NCBI RefSeq assembly: GCF_900465345.1
Contig: NZ_UEGO01000012.1
Location: 248,001 to 312,000, forward strand
Source of the DNA: Asaia bogorensis
GTDB lineage: Bacteria; Pseudomonadota; Alphaproteobacteria; Acetobacterales; Acetobacteraceae
Reading direction: 5' to 3'
DNA length: 64,000 nt
The position numbers and the translations under genes are program-made. Below the pieces are notes generated by a model. That model had not been told where the DNA came from. It saw nothing but the letters and a program-made list of their open reading frames with translations, and did not search any database. Below, in pieces: positions 18,343 through 27,641 of this stretch (positions are counted from its first letter, which is position 1; every line of letters starts with the position of its first letter).

Positions 18343-19236
18343 TTATCCGGGGCATTCCCCCTCGCAATTGATGTCATGTCCTTGCGATGAGGTGTGAGGC
18401 CGGGGACCATGACTGCGCAAAGGTAATAGGGGCTTGAAAGCGAACATTGTCTCGAAGCTGCAGAAAACGGGACCAGGGATTGTGAAACTCCCCAATCTGT
18501 CGGCAGCATTCCGACGCCATTGATGCACCGCCTTGCGAAGACCCCACTTCACGCCAAACGGGATGCTGCGGAACCGGTAGGCATATGTCGCATGGAACAT
18601 GTAATGCGTGAGGTCGTCGGGCTGAAACTGCAGGACCTCGGCGATTTGACGACGCAGATCATAAAGTCCGCTTGCGATGGCGGCGTTTGCCGGTCTGAGC
18701 GGCGTACCGGTGATCGGCGCATGGTAGCGGTCCGGATCGATCTGCATCTCTATGGGATCGGGAATATCGAAGACTGCCCTCGAAAGCCTCTCCGTGAGTC
18801 GTTCATTAACCGTTTCGGGCGGCATCTCCGCCGTGATGCCGATAGGAAGTCTGTTCTTCTGACGTTGCTCCGGATCGACACCACCCAGAATTGTCATGTG
18901 ATAGCTTGATGGTGGTGTTGTGGTCATATAGGTCGAATAATCGCTCGCAATCATGCGATTCATCGCGAGCATGGCCTGCGCCAGCGGATGCTCGACCGGA
19001 AACGGACAGATTATCGTATTCCCTGGCCACACGCTGACTTTTCCGGTCTCGTCGAACTTGCCGAGGCGCTCACCCCCGCGCGTGGCCGATCCCGGGGAAC
19101 ATGGCTGATCGTCTTCCGGCTGGGATGCCTCGGCGGCTTCCATCGTCAGAAGACCGCAAAGGCTGGCGGCACCACCGGCGAGGATTGTTCGGCGGCCTGG
19201 GGAGGATCCGGGCCGCGCCGGCTGTCTCAGGGGCAT
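18343..19236 (-). CDS. DUF1868 (2H phosphoesterase-like) protein with Tat signal
   Basis: The N-terminus has a twin-arginine signal (GRRTILAGGAASLCGL near residue 14), so export in folded form to the periplasm is predicted. The body matches DUF1868, a family with the fold of 2'-5' RNA ligase-like (2H) phosphoesterases: WPGNTIICPFPVEHPL near 70 and PPSSYHMTILGGVD near 108. The latter holds the first H-x-T motif. A typical second H-x-T is not obvious; the segment LTHYMFHATYAYR near 215 may serve instead (HAT). Substrate is unknown. It lies between lysR (convergent) and ilvD (same strand, 190 bases upstream). Confidence 0.75.
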   Translation of the reverse strand: MPLRQPARPGSSPGRRTILAGGAASLCGLLTMEAAEASQPEDDQPCSPGSATRGGERLGKFDETGKVSVWPGNTIICPFPVEHPLAQAMLAMNRMIASDYSTYMTTTPPSSYHMTILGGVDPEQRQKNRLPIGITAEMPPETVNERLTERLSRAVFDIPDPIEMQIDPDRYHAPITGTPLRPANAAIASGLYDLRRQIAEVLQFQPDDLTHYMFHATYAYRFRSIPFGVKWGLRKAVHQWRRNAADRLGSFTIPGPVFCSFETMFAFKPLLPLRSHGPRPHTSSQGHDINCEGECPG

Positions 19237-19400
19237 CGTCTTCTCTCGGAGTCATGTCAATCAGAATGTACGGGCAGGGTATCGGTACAAAATGCCTCTT
19301 CTCACGATGACATGTATCCGGGCATGAATTCTCCATGACATAACGCACGGTTTCAAGAGGCAAGCCATGAGAGAGGCATCCAGACGGACAGATGTCGCAT

Positions 19401-19422
19401 GCGGGAGGGGCTCCCCTCCCGC
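19401..19422 (-). terminator. GC-rich hairpin downstream of ilvD
   Basis: GCGGGAGGGG (19401-19410) pairs perfectly with CCCCTCCCGC (19413-19422), only two bases apart at the tip, just after the ilvD stop on the minus strand. No T-run follows, so termination is plausible but not certain. Confidence 0.5.
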
Positions 19423-19428
19423 CATCGG

Positions 19429-21279
19429 TCAGGATCGACGTGAAATCTGACCAATGTCGCGCACGGCACCATTGGCGGCGCTTGTGGTCAGCAAACCATA
19501 GGCGCGCAGGGCGGGTGACACTTCGCGCACACGGTCCGGGAGCCAGGCTTCAGCGCCGCGAGCCTCCATTGCCTCACGACGCGAGGCCAGGACAGCGTCC
19601 TCCACGAGTGCGCGCAGCACTCGGTTAGGGATATCAATCTCGATCTGATCGCCGTCTTCAAGCAGACCGATAAGGCCGCCCTCGGCCGCTTCCGGCGAGA
19701 TATGACCGATCGAGAGGCCCGAACTGCCTCCCGAGAACCGGCCATCTGTGATCAGCGCACAGGTCTCGGCAAGGCCTTTCGATTTCAGATAGCTGGTCGG
19801 GTACAGCATTTCCTGCATACCGGGGCCGCCTTTGGGGCCCTCGTAACGGATTACCACCACGTCACCGTCCACAATCTGATTGCCGAGAATACCCGCAACG
19901 GCATCCTCCTGACTCTCGAACACCCGAGCGCGGCCCGTGAATGTGAGAAGGCTGTCCACCACTCCCGCCGTCTTCACGATGGCGCCCGCCTCGGCAAGAT
20001 TGCCATACAGCACCGCAAGTCCGCCATCCTGTGAGAAAGCATGAGCGCGGTTACGAAGCACACCGTGTTCGCGATCGGTATCGAGTTCGTAATAACGGCT
20101 GGACTGCGAGAAGGCTTCCGTGGTGCGCACACCCCCTGGCGCAGCGAGGAAGCGGGTTTTGGCCTGTTCGTCACCCGCGAGGATATCCCATTTCGCGAGC
20201 GCGTCTTTCATGCTCGGAGCGTGCACCGTATGGGCGCTCGTCTCTATCAGCCCACAGCGATCAAGCTCAGCCAGAATGGCCGGGATGCCACCTGCACGAT
20301 GGACGTCTTCCATATGCACGTCGTTCTTCGCAGGCGCGACCTTGCACAGATTGGGCACCTTGCGCGACAGACGGTCGATATCGGCCATGTGGAAATCCAC
20401 GCCAGCTTCTCGCGCGGCAGCCAGAAGATGCAGAACCGTATTGGTCGAGCCGCCCATGGCGATATCGAGTGTCATGGCGTTCTCGAAAGCTGCCTTGGTA
20501 GCAATGCTGCGCGGCAGGGCGGTTGCGTCATCCTGCTCGTACCAGCGACGGGCAAGCGAAACGACCAGACGCCCGGCCTCAAGGAAGAGCTCACGCCGAT
20601 CAGCATGGGTGGCCAGCAGGCTGCCATTGCCCGGCAGGGAAAGACCGAGTGCCTCGGTCAGGCAGTTCATGGAATTGGCGGTGAACATGCCTGAGCACGA
20701 CCCGCAGGTCGGGCAAGCAGAGCGCTCGATGGCTTCCGATTCCGCATCCGATACTTTCGGGTTGGCGGCGGCAACCATGGAATCCACGAGATCGAGCTTG
20801 CGGTTGATACCAGGGCCATCCAGCTTGCCGGCCTCCATAGGCCCGCCCGAGACGAACACCACAGGGATGTTCAGACGCAGCGAGGCCATGAGCATGCCCG
20901 GCGTGATCTTGTCGCAGTTGCTGATGCACACCAGCGCATCGGCGCAATGGGCATTGACCATGTATTCGATTGAATCGGCGATCAGTTCGCGCGAGGGCAG
21001 GCTGTACAACATGCCCCCATGGCCCATGGCGATGCCGTCATCCACTGCGATGGTGTTGAACTCGCGCGCAATGCCACCGGCTTCAGCAATCGCCCCACCG
21101 ACCAGCGACCCCATATCCTTGAGATGCACATGACCGGGCACGAACTGCGTAAAGGAGTTGGCGACCGCGATGATGGGCTTACCGAAATCCTTGTCCGTCA
21201 TGCCCGTCGCACGCCAGAGCGCGCGGGCACCGGCCATGTTGCGGCCGTGGGTGGTGGTGCGGGAACGATAGGCAGGCAT
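19429..21279 (-). CDS. ilvD: Dihydroxy-acid dehydratase
   Basis: Cytoplasmic Fe-S dehydratase making 2-oxo acids from 2,3-dihydroxy acids in isoleucine and valine synthesis, also feeding leucine and pantothenate. Cluster ligands and Mg-site motifs are visible: [17 protein letters not shown] near 115 and [20 protein letters not shown] near 190. [20 protein letters not shown] near 510 is the C-terminal signature. At 616 residues it is full length. The start region [20 protein letters not shown] is typical. No other ilv gene is adjacent. Confidence 0.96.
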   Translation of the reverse strand: MPAYRSRTTTHGRNMAGARALWRATGMTDKDFGKPIIAVANSFTQFVPGHVHLKDMGSLVGGAIAEAGGIAREFNTIAVDDGIAMGHGGMLYSLPSRELIADSIEYMVNAHCADALVCISNCDKITPGMLMASLRLNIPVVFVSGGPMEAGKLDGPGINRKLDLVDSMVAAANPKVSDAESEAIERSACPTCGSCSGMFTANSMNCLTEALGLSLPGNGSLLATHADRRELFLEAGRLVVSLARRWYEQDDATALPRSIATKAAFENAMTLDIAMGGSTNTVLHLLAAAREAGVDFHMADIDRLSRKVPNLCKVAPAKNDVHMEDVHRAGGIPAILAELDRCGLIETSAHTVHAPSMKDALAKWDILAGDEQAKTRFLAAPGGVRTTEAFSQSSRYYELDTDREHGVLRNRAHAFSQDGGLAVLYGNLAEAGAIVKTAGVVDSLLTFTGRARVFESQEDAVAGILGNQIVDGDVVVIRYEGPKGGPGMQEMLYPTSYLKSKGLAETCALITDGRFSGGSSGLSIGHISPEAAEGGLIGLLEDGDQIEIDIPNRVLRALVEDAVLASRREAMEARGAEAWLPDRVREVSPALRAYGLLTTSAANGAVRDIGQISRRS

Positions 21280-21455
21280 GAGACTGATCCGGGAAAGCTG
21301 GAGTGAGGGGGCGTGTTGCGCATGAAATGCAATAGCAACGAGCCCGCACGAGTATTTTTATTACCCTGTGCGAAATAACGTGGCCAATCGCTTGCCGCAA
21401 GGGGAAGTCTGTTCAATCATCGCGCCGCTTGTCATTGAACCAGAGGAAAAACCGC

Positions 21456-23408
21456 GTGCGCGTTGGCCATTTGACCCGATCCCTGCTTCTTGTGACCTCC
21501 TGCCTGCTAGGGGCCTCGCAAGCCCTGGCCCAGGGAGGAAACGGTCTTCCTGTCACGCCTGATATGGTGCAGCGCGGCTCGGATATTCCTGCCCATGTCC
21601 AGATGCCAGAGACGGCGCGCGACTATATCAAGCAGGATGTCATGATCCCGATGCGTGACGGTGTGAAGCTGCACACGGTTATCGTCATTCCGAAAGCAGC
21701 CAGGGACCATGAAGCTCCGATCCTGCTGACGCGCACGCCCTATCATGCTTCCGAGCGCGCTGATCGTGTCTCGGGCGCTGCCGAGATGCGCAACGTGCTG
21801 CCACAGGGTGACGGCGTCTTTGTCGATGGCGGCTATATTCGCGTCTTTCAGGACGTGCGTGGCAAATATGGGTCGGAGGGCGACTATGTCATGACGCGCC
21901 CGCCCATCGGCCCGCTCAACCCCAGCAAGACCGACGACACCACCGATGCATGGGACACGATCGACTGGCTGATCAAGAACGTGAAGCAGAGCAATGGCCG
22001 TGTGGGTATGACCGGATCATCCTATGAAGGATGGACCGTGGTGATGGCGCTCCTCAACCCCCATCCGGCGCTTAAGGTTGCGGCTCCGGAAAGCCCTATG
22101 GTCGATGGCTGGATGGGTGATGACTGGTTCCATTACGGCGCCTTTCGTCAGGGTAGCTTCGACTACTTCACCATGCAGATGACGAAGAAGGGCGAGGGCG
22201 ACGGTATTCCCCGCCAGAACGTCGATGACTACACGAACTTCCTCGAAGCCGGATCGGCCGGCGCCTTTGCCACCAAGGCGGGGCTCGACCAGTTTCCGTG
22301 GTGGCAGCGTACCAAGGCTCATCCGGCTTATGACGCCTTCTGGCAGGACCAGGCGCTCGACAAGCTTCTGGCAAAGCACCCTCTCACCGTACCGACCATC
22401 TGGGAGCAGGGGCTTTGGGACCAGGAGGACATGTGGGGTGCCATCCATAGCTGGATGATGCTGCGCAAGGACCATCCCAAGGTGCCGAATATCCTCGTCA
22501 TGGGGCCGTGGCGTCATAGCGGCGTAAATTACGATGGCTCAACGCTCGGCCCGCTGCATTTCAACGGCGATACGGCGCTCTGGTATCGCAGCCATGTGAT
22601 GCGTCCGTTCTTTGACCAGTATCTCAAGCCCGGCAGTGCCAAGGTCAATTTCGACGACGCCATCATCTATAATACGGGCGATAACCGCTGGGATCACCTG
22701 CGTGGCTGGCTGGGAAATTGCGGTGAGAGCTGCGCAGGTACGGGTGAGCGCCTCTATCTGGGCGAGGCAAACGGGTTGAGCTTCGAGCGTGCCAAGCCCG
22801 GTACCGACAGCTATGTGTCCGATCCATCCCACCCGGTGCCATTCATGACGCGGCCGTACAGCTTTGCCGATGGCGCGCGCTGGAAGCCCTGGCTGGTCAG
22901 CGATCAGCGTTTTGCGGAATCCCGCCCCGATGTGCTGACCTATCAGACACCGGTTCTGGATCATCCGGTGCGTGTATCAGGCGTGCCGACGGCGGATCTG
23001 TTCGCTGCAACAACAGGGACGGATGCCGACTGGGTGGTGAAGGTGATCGATGTCTATCCCGGCGTCACGGCGGATCGTCCCGAAATGGGCGGCTACGAGC
23101 TGGCGGTCTCCATGGATATCTTCCGTGGTCGCTACCGTCATGATTTCGCACATCCCGAGGCGATCCCTGCGAACAAGGTTGAGGAATACAAGTTCACCTT
23201 GCCTGCGGTGAACCATGTCTTCCTGCCGGGCCATCGCATCATGGTGCAGATCCAGTCGAGCTGGTTCCCCCTTTACGATCGCAACCCTCAAACCTATGTC
23301 TCGAACATCTTCGATGCCAAGGCGGCAGACTACAAGACTGCAACGCAGACCATCTCTCACGGTGGGGCTCAGGCCAGCAGCATCTATCTTCCAGTTGTAA
23401 ACCAGTGA
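21456..23408 (+). CDS. aehA: Alpha-amino acid ester hydrolase (CocE/NonD family), exported
   Basis: Periplasmic serine hydrolase/acyltransferase acting on alpha-amino acid esters and amides, including the side chains of beta-lactams such as ampicillin and cephalexin. GTG at 21456 has AGAGGAA eight bases upstream and starts a clean signal peptide (SLLLVTSCLLGASQALAQ); a TTG at 21429 is less likely. Counting from GTG, the nucleophile is Ser189 in GSSYEG. Asp322 lies in LWDQEDMWG and His354 in WRHSG. The carboxylate cluster that binds the substrate amino group is Asp223, Glu324 and Asp325. The spacing equals that reported for the A. turbidans enzyme (Ser205, Asp338, His370). A jelly-roll C-terminal domain follows. 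msrA begins eight bases after the stop, so they are probably co-transcribed. Confidence 0.9.
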   Translation: MRVGHLTRSLLLVTSCLLGASQALAQGGNGLPVTPDMVQRGSDIPAHVQMPETARDYIKQDVMIPMRDGVKLHTVIVIPKAARDHEAPILLTRTPYHASERADRVSGAAEMRNVLPQGDGVFVDGGYIRVFQDVRGKYGSEGDYVMTRPPIGPLNPSKTDDTTDAWDTIDWLIKNVKQSNGRVGMTGSSYEGWTVVMALLNPHPALKVAAPESPMVDGWMGDDWFHYGAFRQGSFDYFTMQMTKKGEGDGIPRQNVDDYTNFLEAGSAGAFATKAGLDQFPWWQRTKAHPAYDAFWQDQALDKLLAKHPLTVPTIWEQGLWDQEDMWGAIHSWMMLRKDHPKVPNILVMGPWRHSGVNYDGSTLGPLHFNGDTALWYRSHVMRPFFDQYLKPGSAKVNFDDAIIYNTGDNRWDHLRGWLGNCGESCAGTGERLYLGEANGLSFERAKPGTDSYVSDPSHPVPFMTRPYSFADGARWKPWLVSDQRFAESRPDVLTYQTPVLDHPVRVSGVPTADLFAATTGTDADWVVKVIDVYPGVTADRPEMGGYELAVSMDIFRGRYRHDFAHPEAIPANKVEEYKFTLPAVNHVFLPGHRIMVQIQSSWFPLYDRNPQTYVSNIFDAKAADYKTATQTISHGGAQASSIYLPVVNQ

Positions 23409-23415
23409 GGCGCGC

Positions 23416-23961
23416 ATGAGCGAGGCAGTTGTGGAAAAAGCCCTGATCGGGGGCGGGTGCTTCTGGTGCACCGAAGCGATCTTCACCGGGTTGCGCGGGG
23501 TCAAGTCCGCTCAGCCCGGCTATGCTGGCGGCCGACGCGAGAACCCGAGTTACGAGCAGGTGTGCTCGGGCGCGACAGGCCATGCGGAAGTGGTGGAAGT
23601 CGTGTTTGACCCGCAGGAAATCAGCTATGGCGACATCCTGCGCGTGTTTTATACCACCCACGATCCAACCCAGCTCAACCGTCAGGGCAATGACATCGGG
23701 ACGCAGTATCGCTCGGTCATTTTTGCGCTGGATGAAGCACAGGACGCCATTGCCCGCGACGTTACGCAGGAAATCGAGGCTTCAGGAATCTGGCCGGATT
23801 CGATCGTGACCGAAATTGCCGGCCCAGCCGTGTTCTGGGAAGCCGAGGAAAAGCATCACGACTACTTCGCGCGCAATCCCGAGACAGCTTATTGCAGTGC
23901 TGTGGTTGCCCCGAAGGTTGCAAAAGCCCGGAAGATGTATCGCGATCGCCTGAAGGCCTGA
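23416..23961 (+). CDS. msrA: Peptide-methionine (S)-S-oxide reductase
   Basis: Repairs methionine-S-sulfoxide in proteins or free form using thioredoxin. The catalytic cysteine is in GGGCFWCTEAIF near residue 14, GYAGG follows near 36, HDPTQLNRQGNDIGTQYRS near 85 is the conserved central block, and AYCSAVVAPKV near 160 carries the C-terminal cysteine. At 181 residues it lacks a signal peptide and should be cytoplasmic. It starts eight bases after aehA. Confidence 0.95.
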   Translation: MSEAVVEKALIGGGCFWCTEAIFTGLRGVKSAQPGYAGGRRENPSYEQVCSGATGHAEVVEVVFDPQEISYGDILRVFYTTHDPTQLNRQGNDIGTQYRSVIFALDEAQDAIARDVTQEIEASGIWPDSIVTEIAGPAVFWEAEEKHHDYFARNPETAYCSAVVAPKVAKARKMYRDRLKA

Positions 23962-23980
23962 TCAGGGTCATCTGACTCAA

Positions 23981-24006
23981 CCGGCTCGCGTATTATGGCG
24001 AGCCGG
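23981..24006 (+). terminator. Hairpin downstream of msrA
   Basis: CCGGCTCGC (23981-23989) and GCGAGCCGG (23998-24006) form a perfect 9-bp stem with an 8-base loop, 20 bases after the msrA stop and facing a convergent ABC gene. The T-run is missing. Confidence 0.55.
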
Positions 24007-24087
24007 GCTGGCGCCTCGTACTGCGGGCCTCAAGCGGTAAATCATCACGGCGCCGGGTGTCGCCGGAACCAACCTGATGGTGGTCGT

Positions 24088-25425
24088 TCAGTACCCGGTG
24101 GCCTCCCGATCGAGCATGAACTGATCGGCTTCCTCGTCAAAATCAAACAACTCGGTGTAGCGTGCCCAGTTGGTCGCCGTCATGAGCGTTTGCTCGGCGT
24201 AGCCCGGCGACATGGTGGTTTCCAGCTCTTCCCGGAAGCGATCCGCCCCGGTGCGATGCCCGGAGCGTTCATCGAGCACGGCGCGTATCGAACGGATGAG
24301 CGGGATATGATGAAGCAGCGCCGTGCGCATGATTTCCCGACGCTCATCCTGATCGGCCAAGACAAAACGGGCGCCCGCTTCGGTGATGAGAATGTCACCA
24401 TCCTCGAGCTCGGCCAGTTCGAGAAGCTGCAGGGACTCACCGAGCGGAAACAGATCATCGAGCGCCATCTGAAGGCGCTCGGCAAGGTGGGGCAGATCGG
24501 CTCGTCCGTTGAGCGGGGCGGCTGCCAGCGATTCGAGCAGGCCGACAAGGACATTGATGGGGATGGGCGGAAGGACCAGTGCCATGGGATGGGGGGGGGG
24601 CGCAGCGGTGCCACTTTCAAGACTGGCTTCCGAGATGAGGGGCGCCCTGCGTGTCATGAGGGTATAGATATGATCGACGAAGTGCCGGAATGCGGCGTCG
24701 TCACGGTTGCGCGGATGGGGAAACGGTACCGTCAGCTCATGCGAGACTCGCCCCGGGTTGGATGAAAAAAGCAGGATGCGGTCACACATCAACACGGCTT
24801 CTTCCACGTTATGGGTCACGAGCATCATGGCGCGTGTCGGCAGTCTTTTCTCCGACCAGAGCTCGATCAGGTCCGTCCGTAAGTTTTCTGCGGTGAGCAT
24901 GTCGAGCGAAGCAAAAGGCTCATCCATCAGCAGCAGGTCTGGCTGCATGACCAGAGCCCTGGCCAGCCCCACGCGCTGCTGCATAGCCCCGGAAAGCTCC
25001 TTGGGCAACGCGTTCTCATAGCCATTGAGGCCGATGAGATCGATCATGTCATCGCAGCGCTGTTCACATTCAAGACGCGGCAGACGCTTGGCTTCGAGCC
25101 CAAGCGCGATATTCTGCTGAACCGTGAGCCAGGGAAACAGCGCAAAGGACTGAAAGACCATGGCGATGTCGGGTGTCGGCCCGGTCAGCTTCTGGTTTTT
25201 CCAGAGAATTTCTCCAGCGCTGGGCGGGATCAGTCCTGAGGCAATACGCAAAAGCGTGGATTTTCCCGAGCCTGAACGCCCGACGAGCCCGACGATTTCA
25301 CCCGCATGGAGGTCAAAGCTGACATCCTCAAGCACGGGAAGGTCTGTGCTGCTATCCTTCTGATAAACCTGCAGGCAATTGCGGATCGAGAGCAGGCTTT
25401 CCTGCATGACGGGCTCCATGCTCAT
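24088..25425 (-). CDS. ABC transporter ATPase with AAA-associated C-terminal domain
   Basis: ATP-binding subunit of a nitrate/sulfonate/taurine-type ABC importer. The nucleotide-binding domain has Walker A GRSGSGKST near residue 50, signature LSGAMQQRVGLARAL (LSGA rather than LSGG), Walker B LLLMDEPFASLD and switch histidine in VTHNVEEA. The C-terminal ~150 residues match the AAA-associated domain found on some transporters of this class. The start at 25425 overlaps the permease stop as ATGA, so translation is coupled; a longer in-frame reading up to 25656 would lie inside the permease and is rejected. The linker between the two domains is encoded by a run of ten C (plus-strand G, 24591-24600), a possible slippage site. 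No substrate-binding protein is nearby. Confidence 0.88.
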   Translation of the reverse strand: MSMEPVMQESLLSIRNCLQVYQKDSSTDLPVLEDVSFDLHAGEIVGLVGRSGSGKSTLLRIASGLIPPSAGEILWKNQKLTGPTPDIAMVFQSFALFPWLTVQQNIALGLEAKRLPRLECEQRCDDMIDLIGLNGYENALPKELSGAMQQRVGLARALVMQPDLLLMDEPFASLDMLTAENLRTDLIELWSEKRLPTRAMMLVTHNVEEAVLMCDRILLFSSNPGRVSHELTVPFPHPRNRDDAAFRHFVDHIYTLMTRRAPLISEASLESGTAAPPPHPMALVLPPIPINVLVGLLESLAAAPLNGRADLPHLAERLQMALDDLFPLGESLQLLELAELEDGDILITEAGARFVLADQDERREIMRTALLHHIPLIRSIRAVLDERSGHRTGADRFREELETTMSPGYAEQTLMTATNWARYTELFDFDEEADQFMLDREATGY

Positions 25426-27137
25426 TTGACGGGCGGGCTCAGGGATGACGGGATACGGCGGCGGATCTGCAGGCGGATGGGATGCCAGACCATGAATTCG
25501 CCAAGCGCAATGCACAGGGTGATGACAGCCGCCCCGAGCACGACGCGTGGCAGATCCCCATTCTCGATGGCTCTGGCCACATAAGCCCCAATGCCGCCGC
25601 CATCTTCGCCGTGCAACGCCCATGACGAACGTTCGGCAAGGATCAGAATGGTCCAACCCGTCATCGAGGCTGCGCTGACGGCCTCAAGCAGGATGGGGGC
25701 GATGCCGGGCAGAATGATCTTGCGCCACCATAGCCAGCCGCGAATCTGCATGTTCTGGGCGGCTTGCAGCAGATCCACCGGAAAGCTTCTCATACCGCGC
25801 AGGATCTGGGCCAGCAGGAGCCACTGGATAAAGAAGAAGCACAGAACAAGCGGCCAGACGAAGCGTGATAACCCAAGCAATGTCAGGCCGAGGCACAGCA
25901 GCGGGAACAGGATATTTTTTGGATAGAGCGCCAGAAAACGCGTCACCACGCGCGCGATCTCGGCGCGCCGTGCCGTCAGGCCGAGCCAGACACCCAGCGG
26001 TAGCCACAGCGCAAGAGCAAGGAGGAGGGCGAGCGTCATACGCAGGGCCGAGACAAGGCTCTGCTCGGCCACGACAACGAGATCATGCAGCCCAAGCGCA
26101 TGATGGCGGTAGAAAAAGCCCATCACGATCAGCAGGGCAAAAGCGAGCGAAGAGAGTCCGATCAGCGGTGAGGCCGGATTTGTCGCGCCAGAAGGGCGGA
26201 AGCCACGACGGCCGATCGGCATATCGCCCAGCCATGCAAGACAGCGCCGCATATGCTCCCCCGCGATCTTGAGCAGGCGGGTACGGCGCCAGAGTTTGAG
26301 CATCCAGGGATCGGCAACATGCTCAAAAACCGGGCGCAGGCGATAACGATCCGCCCAGATCTGCCAGGGAAAGACAAGGCAGCTATCGTAGAGGAAGGCA
26401 AGAACACCGATAAGCCCGGCCGCCAGCAGGCACTCCCAGAACGACCCCAGAGCCGCGGCCTGCGCCGCGTGGGTTCCAAGCCCGGGGCGTGTCGGCAATG
26501 TGCCGTTTACCGGCAGCATTTCGGCAGCCATCAGAAGCGACCAGGCCAGCGGCATGGTGCGGGCAAGGGCCGTCACACAATCCGGGATGGCATAAGGGGC
26601 TTCGAGCCGCCAGAGACGTTGCCAGCTTGTCAGACCAAGCCCCCTGGCCGCTTCATCGAGGGCGCGGGGAATGGTGCTCCAGGCGCCTAGGGCTGCACTG
26701 GCAATGGGGGCAGCAAGGCAAAGCGCGGTGATCCCGATAGCGGAAACCTCGAAGCCGAGAAGATGCAGAAAGGGAAGGAGGCAGAGAAGCGGAACCATAT
26801 GCATACCGCCCAGCGCGGTAAGCACTGCACCGCGCACAGGCGGTGTCTTTGCTGCGGCAAGGGCCAGGCAGGCACCCAGCAGGGCGCCGACTACGGTGGC
26901 CGCTATCATCCGCAGCGTCGTATGACCCAGATCGCCCAGTAATACCCCGAGTCCGGCCAGAGAGCGGAAATGGGGCGTTGTCATGCTGTGATGCTGGAAG
27001 GCCGCCAGCTGCGCGGGAACCAGGCGCGAGATGAGGGCCAGCGCCGCCACCACGACGAGGATACCGACAAGCGATGCTGTCAGTCCTGCCTTACGATCCG
27101 GCCCGCGTGTGCCGCGTCGCGCCTGAAATGGCGACAT
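25422..27137 (-). CDS. ABC transporter permease, two fused permease domains
   Basis: Inner membrane permease in which two BPD_transp_1-type domains are joined in one 571-residue chain. The first has membrane segments from about residue 18 and the coupling-helix region GAWSTIPRALDEAARGLG near 155. The second begins after a basic linker near 285, has its membrane segments from ~310 and the corresponding motif MRSFPVDLLQAAQNMQIRG near 460. A single chain would then form the whole channel with a dimer of the downstream ATPase. Sequence style places it with nitrate/sulfonate/bicarbonate permeases; substrate unknown. It starts 36 bases after dut and may be read through from the ubiE-coaBC-dut cluster. 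Confidence 0.87.
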   Translation of the reverse strand: MSPFQARRGTRGPDRKAGLTASLVGILVVVAALALISRLVPAQLAAFQHHSMTTPHFRSLAGLGVLLGDLGHTTLRMIAATVVGALLGACLALAAAKTPPVRGAVLTALGGMHMVPLLCLLPFLHLLGFEVSAIGITALCLAAPIASAALGAWSTIPRALDEAARGLGLTSWQRLWRLEAPYAIPDCVTALARTMPLAWSLLMAAEMLPVNGTLPTRPGLGTHAAQAAALGSFWECLLAAGLIGVLAFLYDSCLVFPWQIWADRYRLRPVFEHVADPWMLKLWRRTRLLKIAGEHMRRCLAWLGDMPIGRRGFRPSGATNPASPLIGLSSLAFALLIVMGFFYRHHALGLHDLVVVAEQSLVSALRMTLALLLALALWLPLGVWLGLTARRAEIARVVTRFLALYPKNILFPLLCLGLTLLGLSRFVWPLVLCFFFIQWLLLAQILRGMRSFPVDLLQAAQNMQIRGWLWWRKIILPGIAPILLEAVSAASMTGWTILILAERSSWALHGEDGGGIGAYVARAIENGDLPRVVLGAAVITLCIALGEFMVWHPIRLQIRRRIPSSLSPPVK

Positions 27138-27173
27138 GCTCTCCTTCCTCGCGTCAGAGGCGTATTGGTGATG

Positions 27174-27635
27174 TCAGGGTGCGCGCAGGATACCTGTGCT
27201 GCCAAAACCCCCGGTGCCACGTGCCGTCTCATCCAACTCGGAAACCTCGACCCATGTCAAACGAATGACGGGAGCGAGAACAGCCTGGGCAATGCGCATG
27301 CCACGTGTCACGACGAAATCCTCGCGGCCAGTGTTCAGGATGATCACCCCGATCTCGCCACGATAATCCTCGTCGATCGTACCGGGTGTGTTGGGCAGGG
27401 TAATGCCATGTTTGAGCGCAAGACCTGATCGCGGGCGTATCTGCAGCTCATAGCCAGCGGGCAGGCCGATTTTGAGACCTGTCGGCACGAGGGCGCGTTC
27501 CCCGGCGCGGATAATCATATCCGATTCGATGGCGGCCAGCAGATCCATGCCCGCAGCCCCGCTGCTGGCATAATGGGGGAGGTCGAGCCCCTCGGCATGA
27601 GGAAGCCTGACGAGTTCAACGGGAAGCGGAGACAT
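27174..27635 (-). CDS. dut: Deoxyuridine 5'-triphosphate nucleotidohydrolase
   Basis: Trimeric enzyme hydrolysing dUTP to dUMP and pyrophosphate, keeping uracil out of DNA and supplying dTMP synthesis. The five dUTPase motifs are in order: [40 protein letters not shown] (with the catalytic Asp), [12 protein letters not shown] and [10 protein letters not shown] at the flexible C-terminus. At 153 residues the length is normal. It follows coaBC by six bases, a pairing common in bacteria. Confidence 0.96.
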   Translation of the reverse strand: MSPLPVELVRLPHAEGLDLPHYASSGAAGMDLLAAIESDMIIRAGERALVPTGLKIGLPAGYELQIRPRSGLALKHGITLPNTPGTIDEDYRGEIGVIILNTGREDFVVTRGMRIAQAVLAPVIRLTWVEVSELDETARGTGGFGSTGILRAP

Positions 27636-27641
27636 GAAACC

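Noticed and set aside
25426-25656. 77-residue N-terminal extension of the ABC ATPase
   Set aside because: It lies entirely within the permease gene and shows no homology. The ATGA overlap at 25422-25425 gives a better start.
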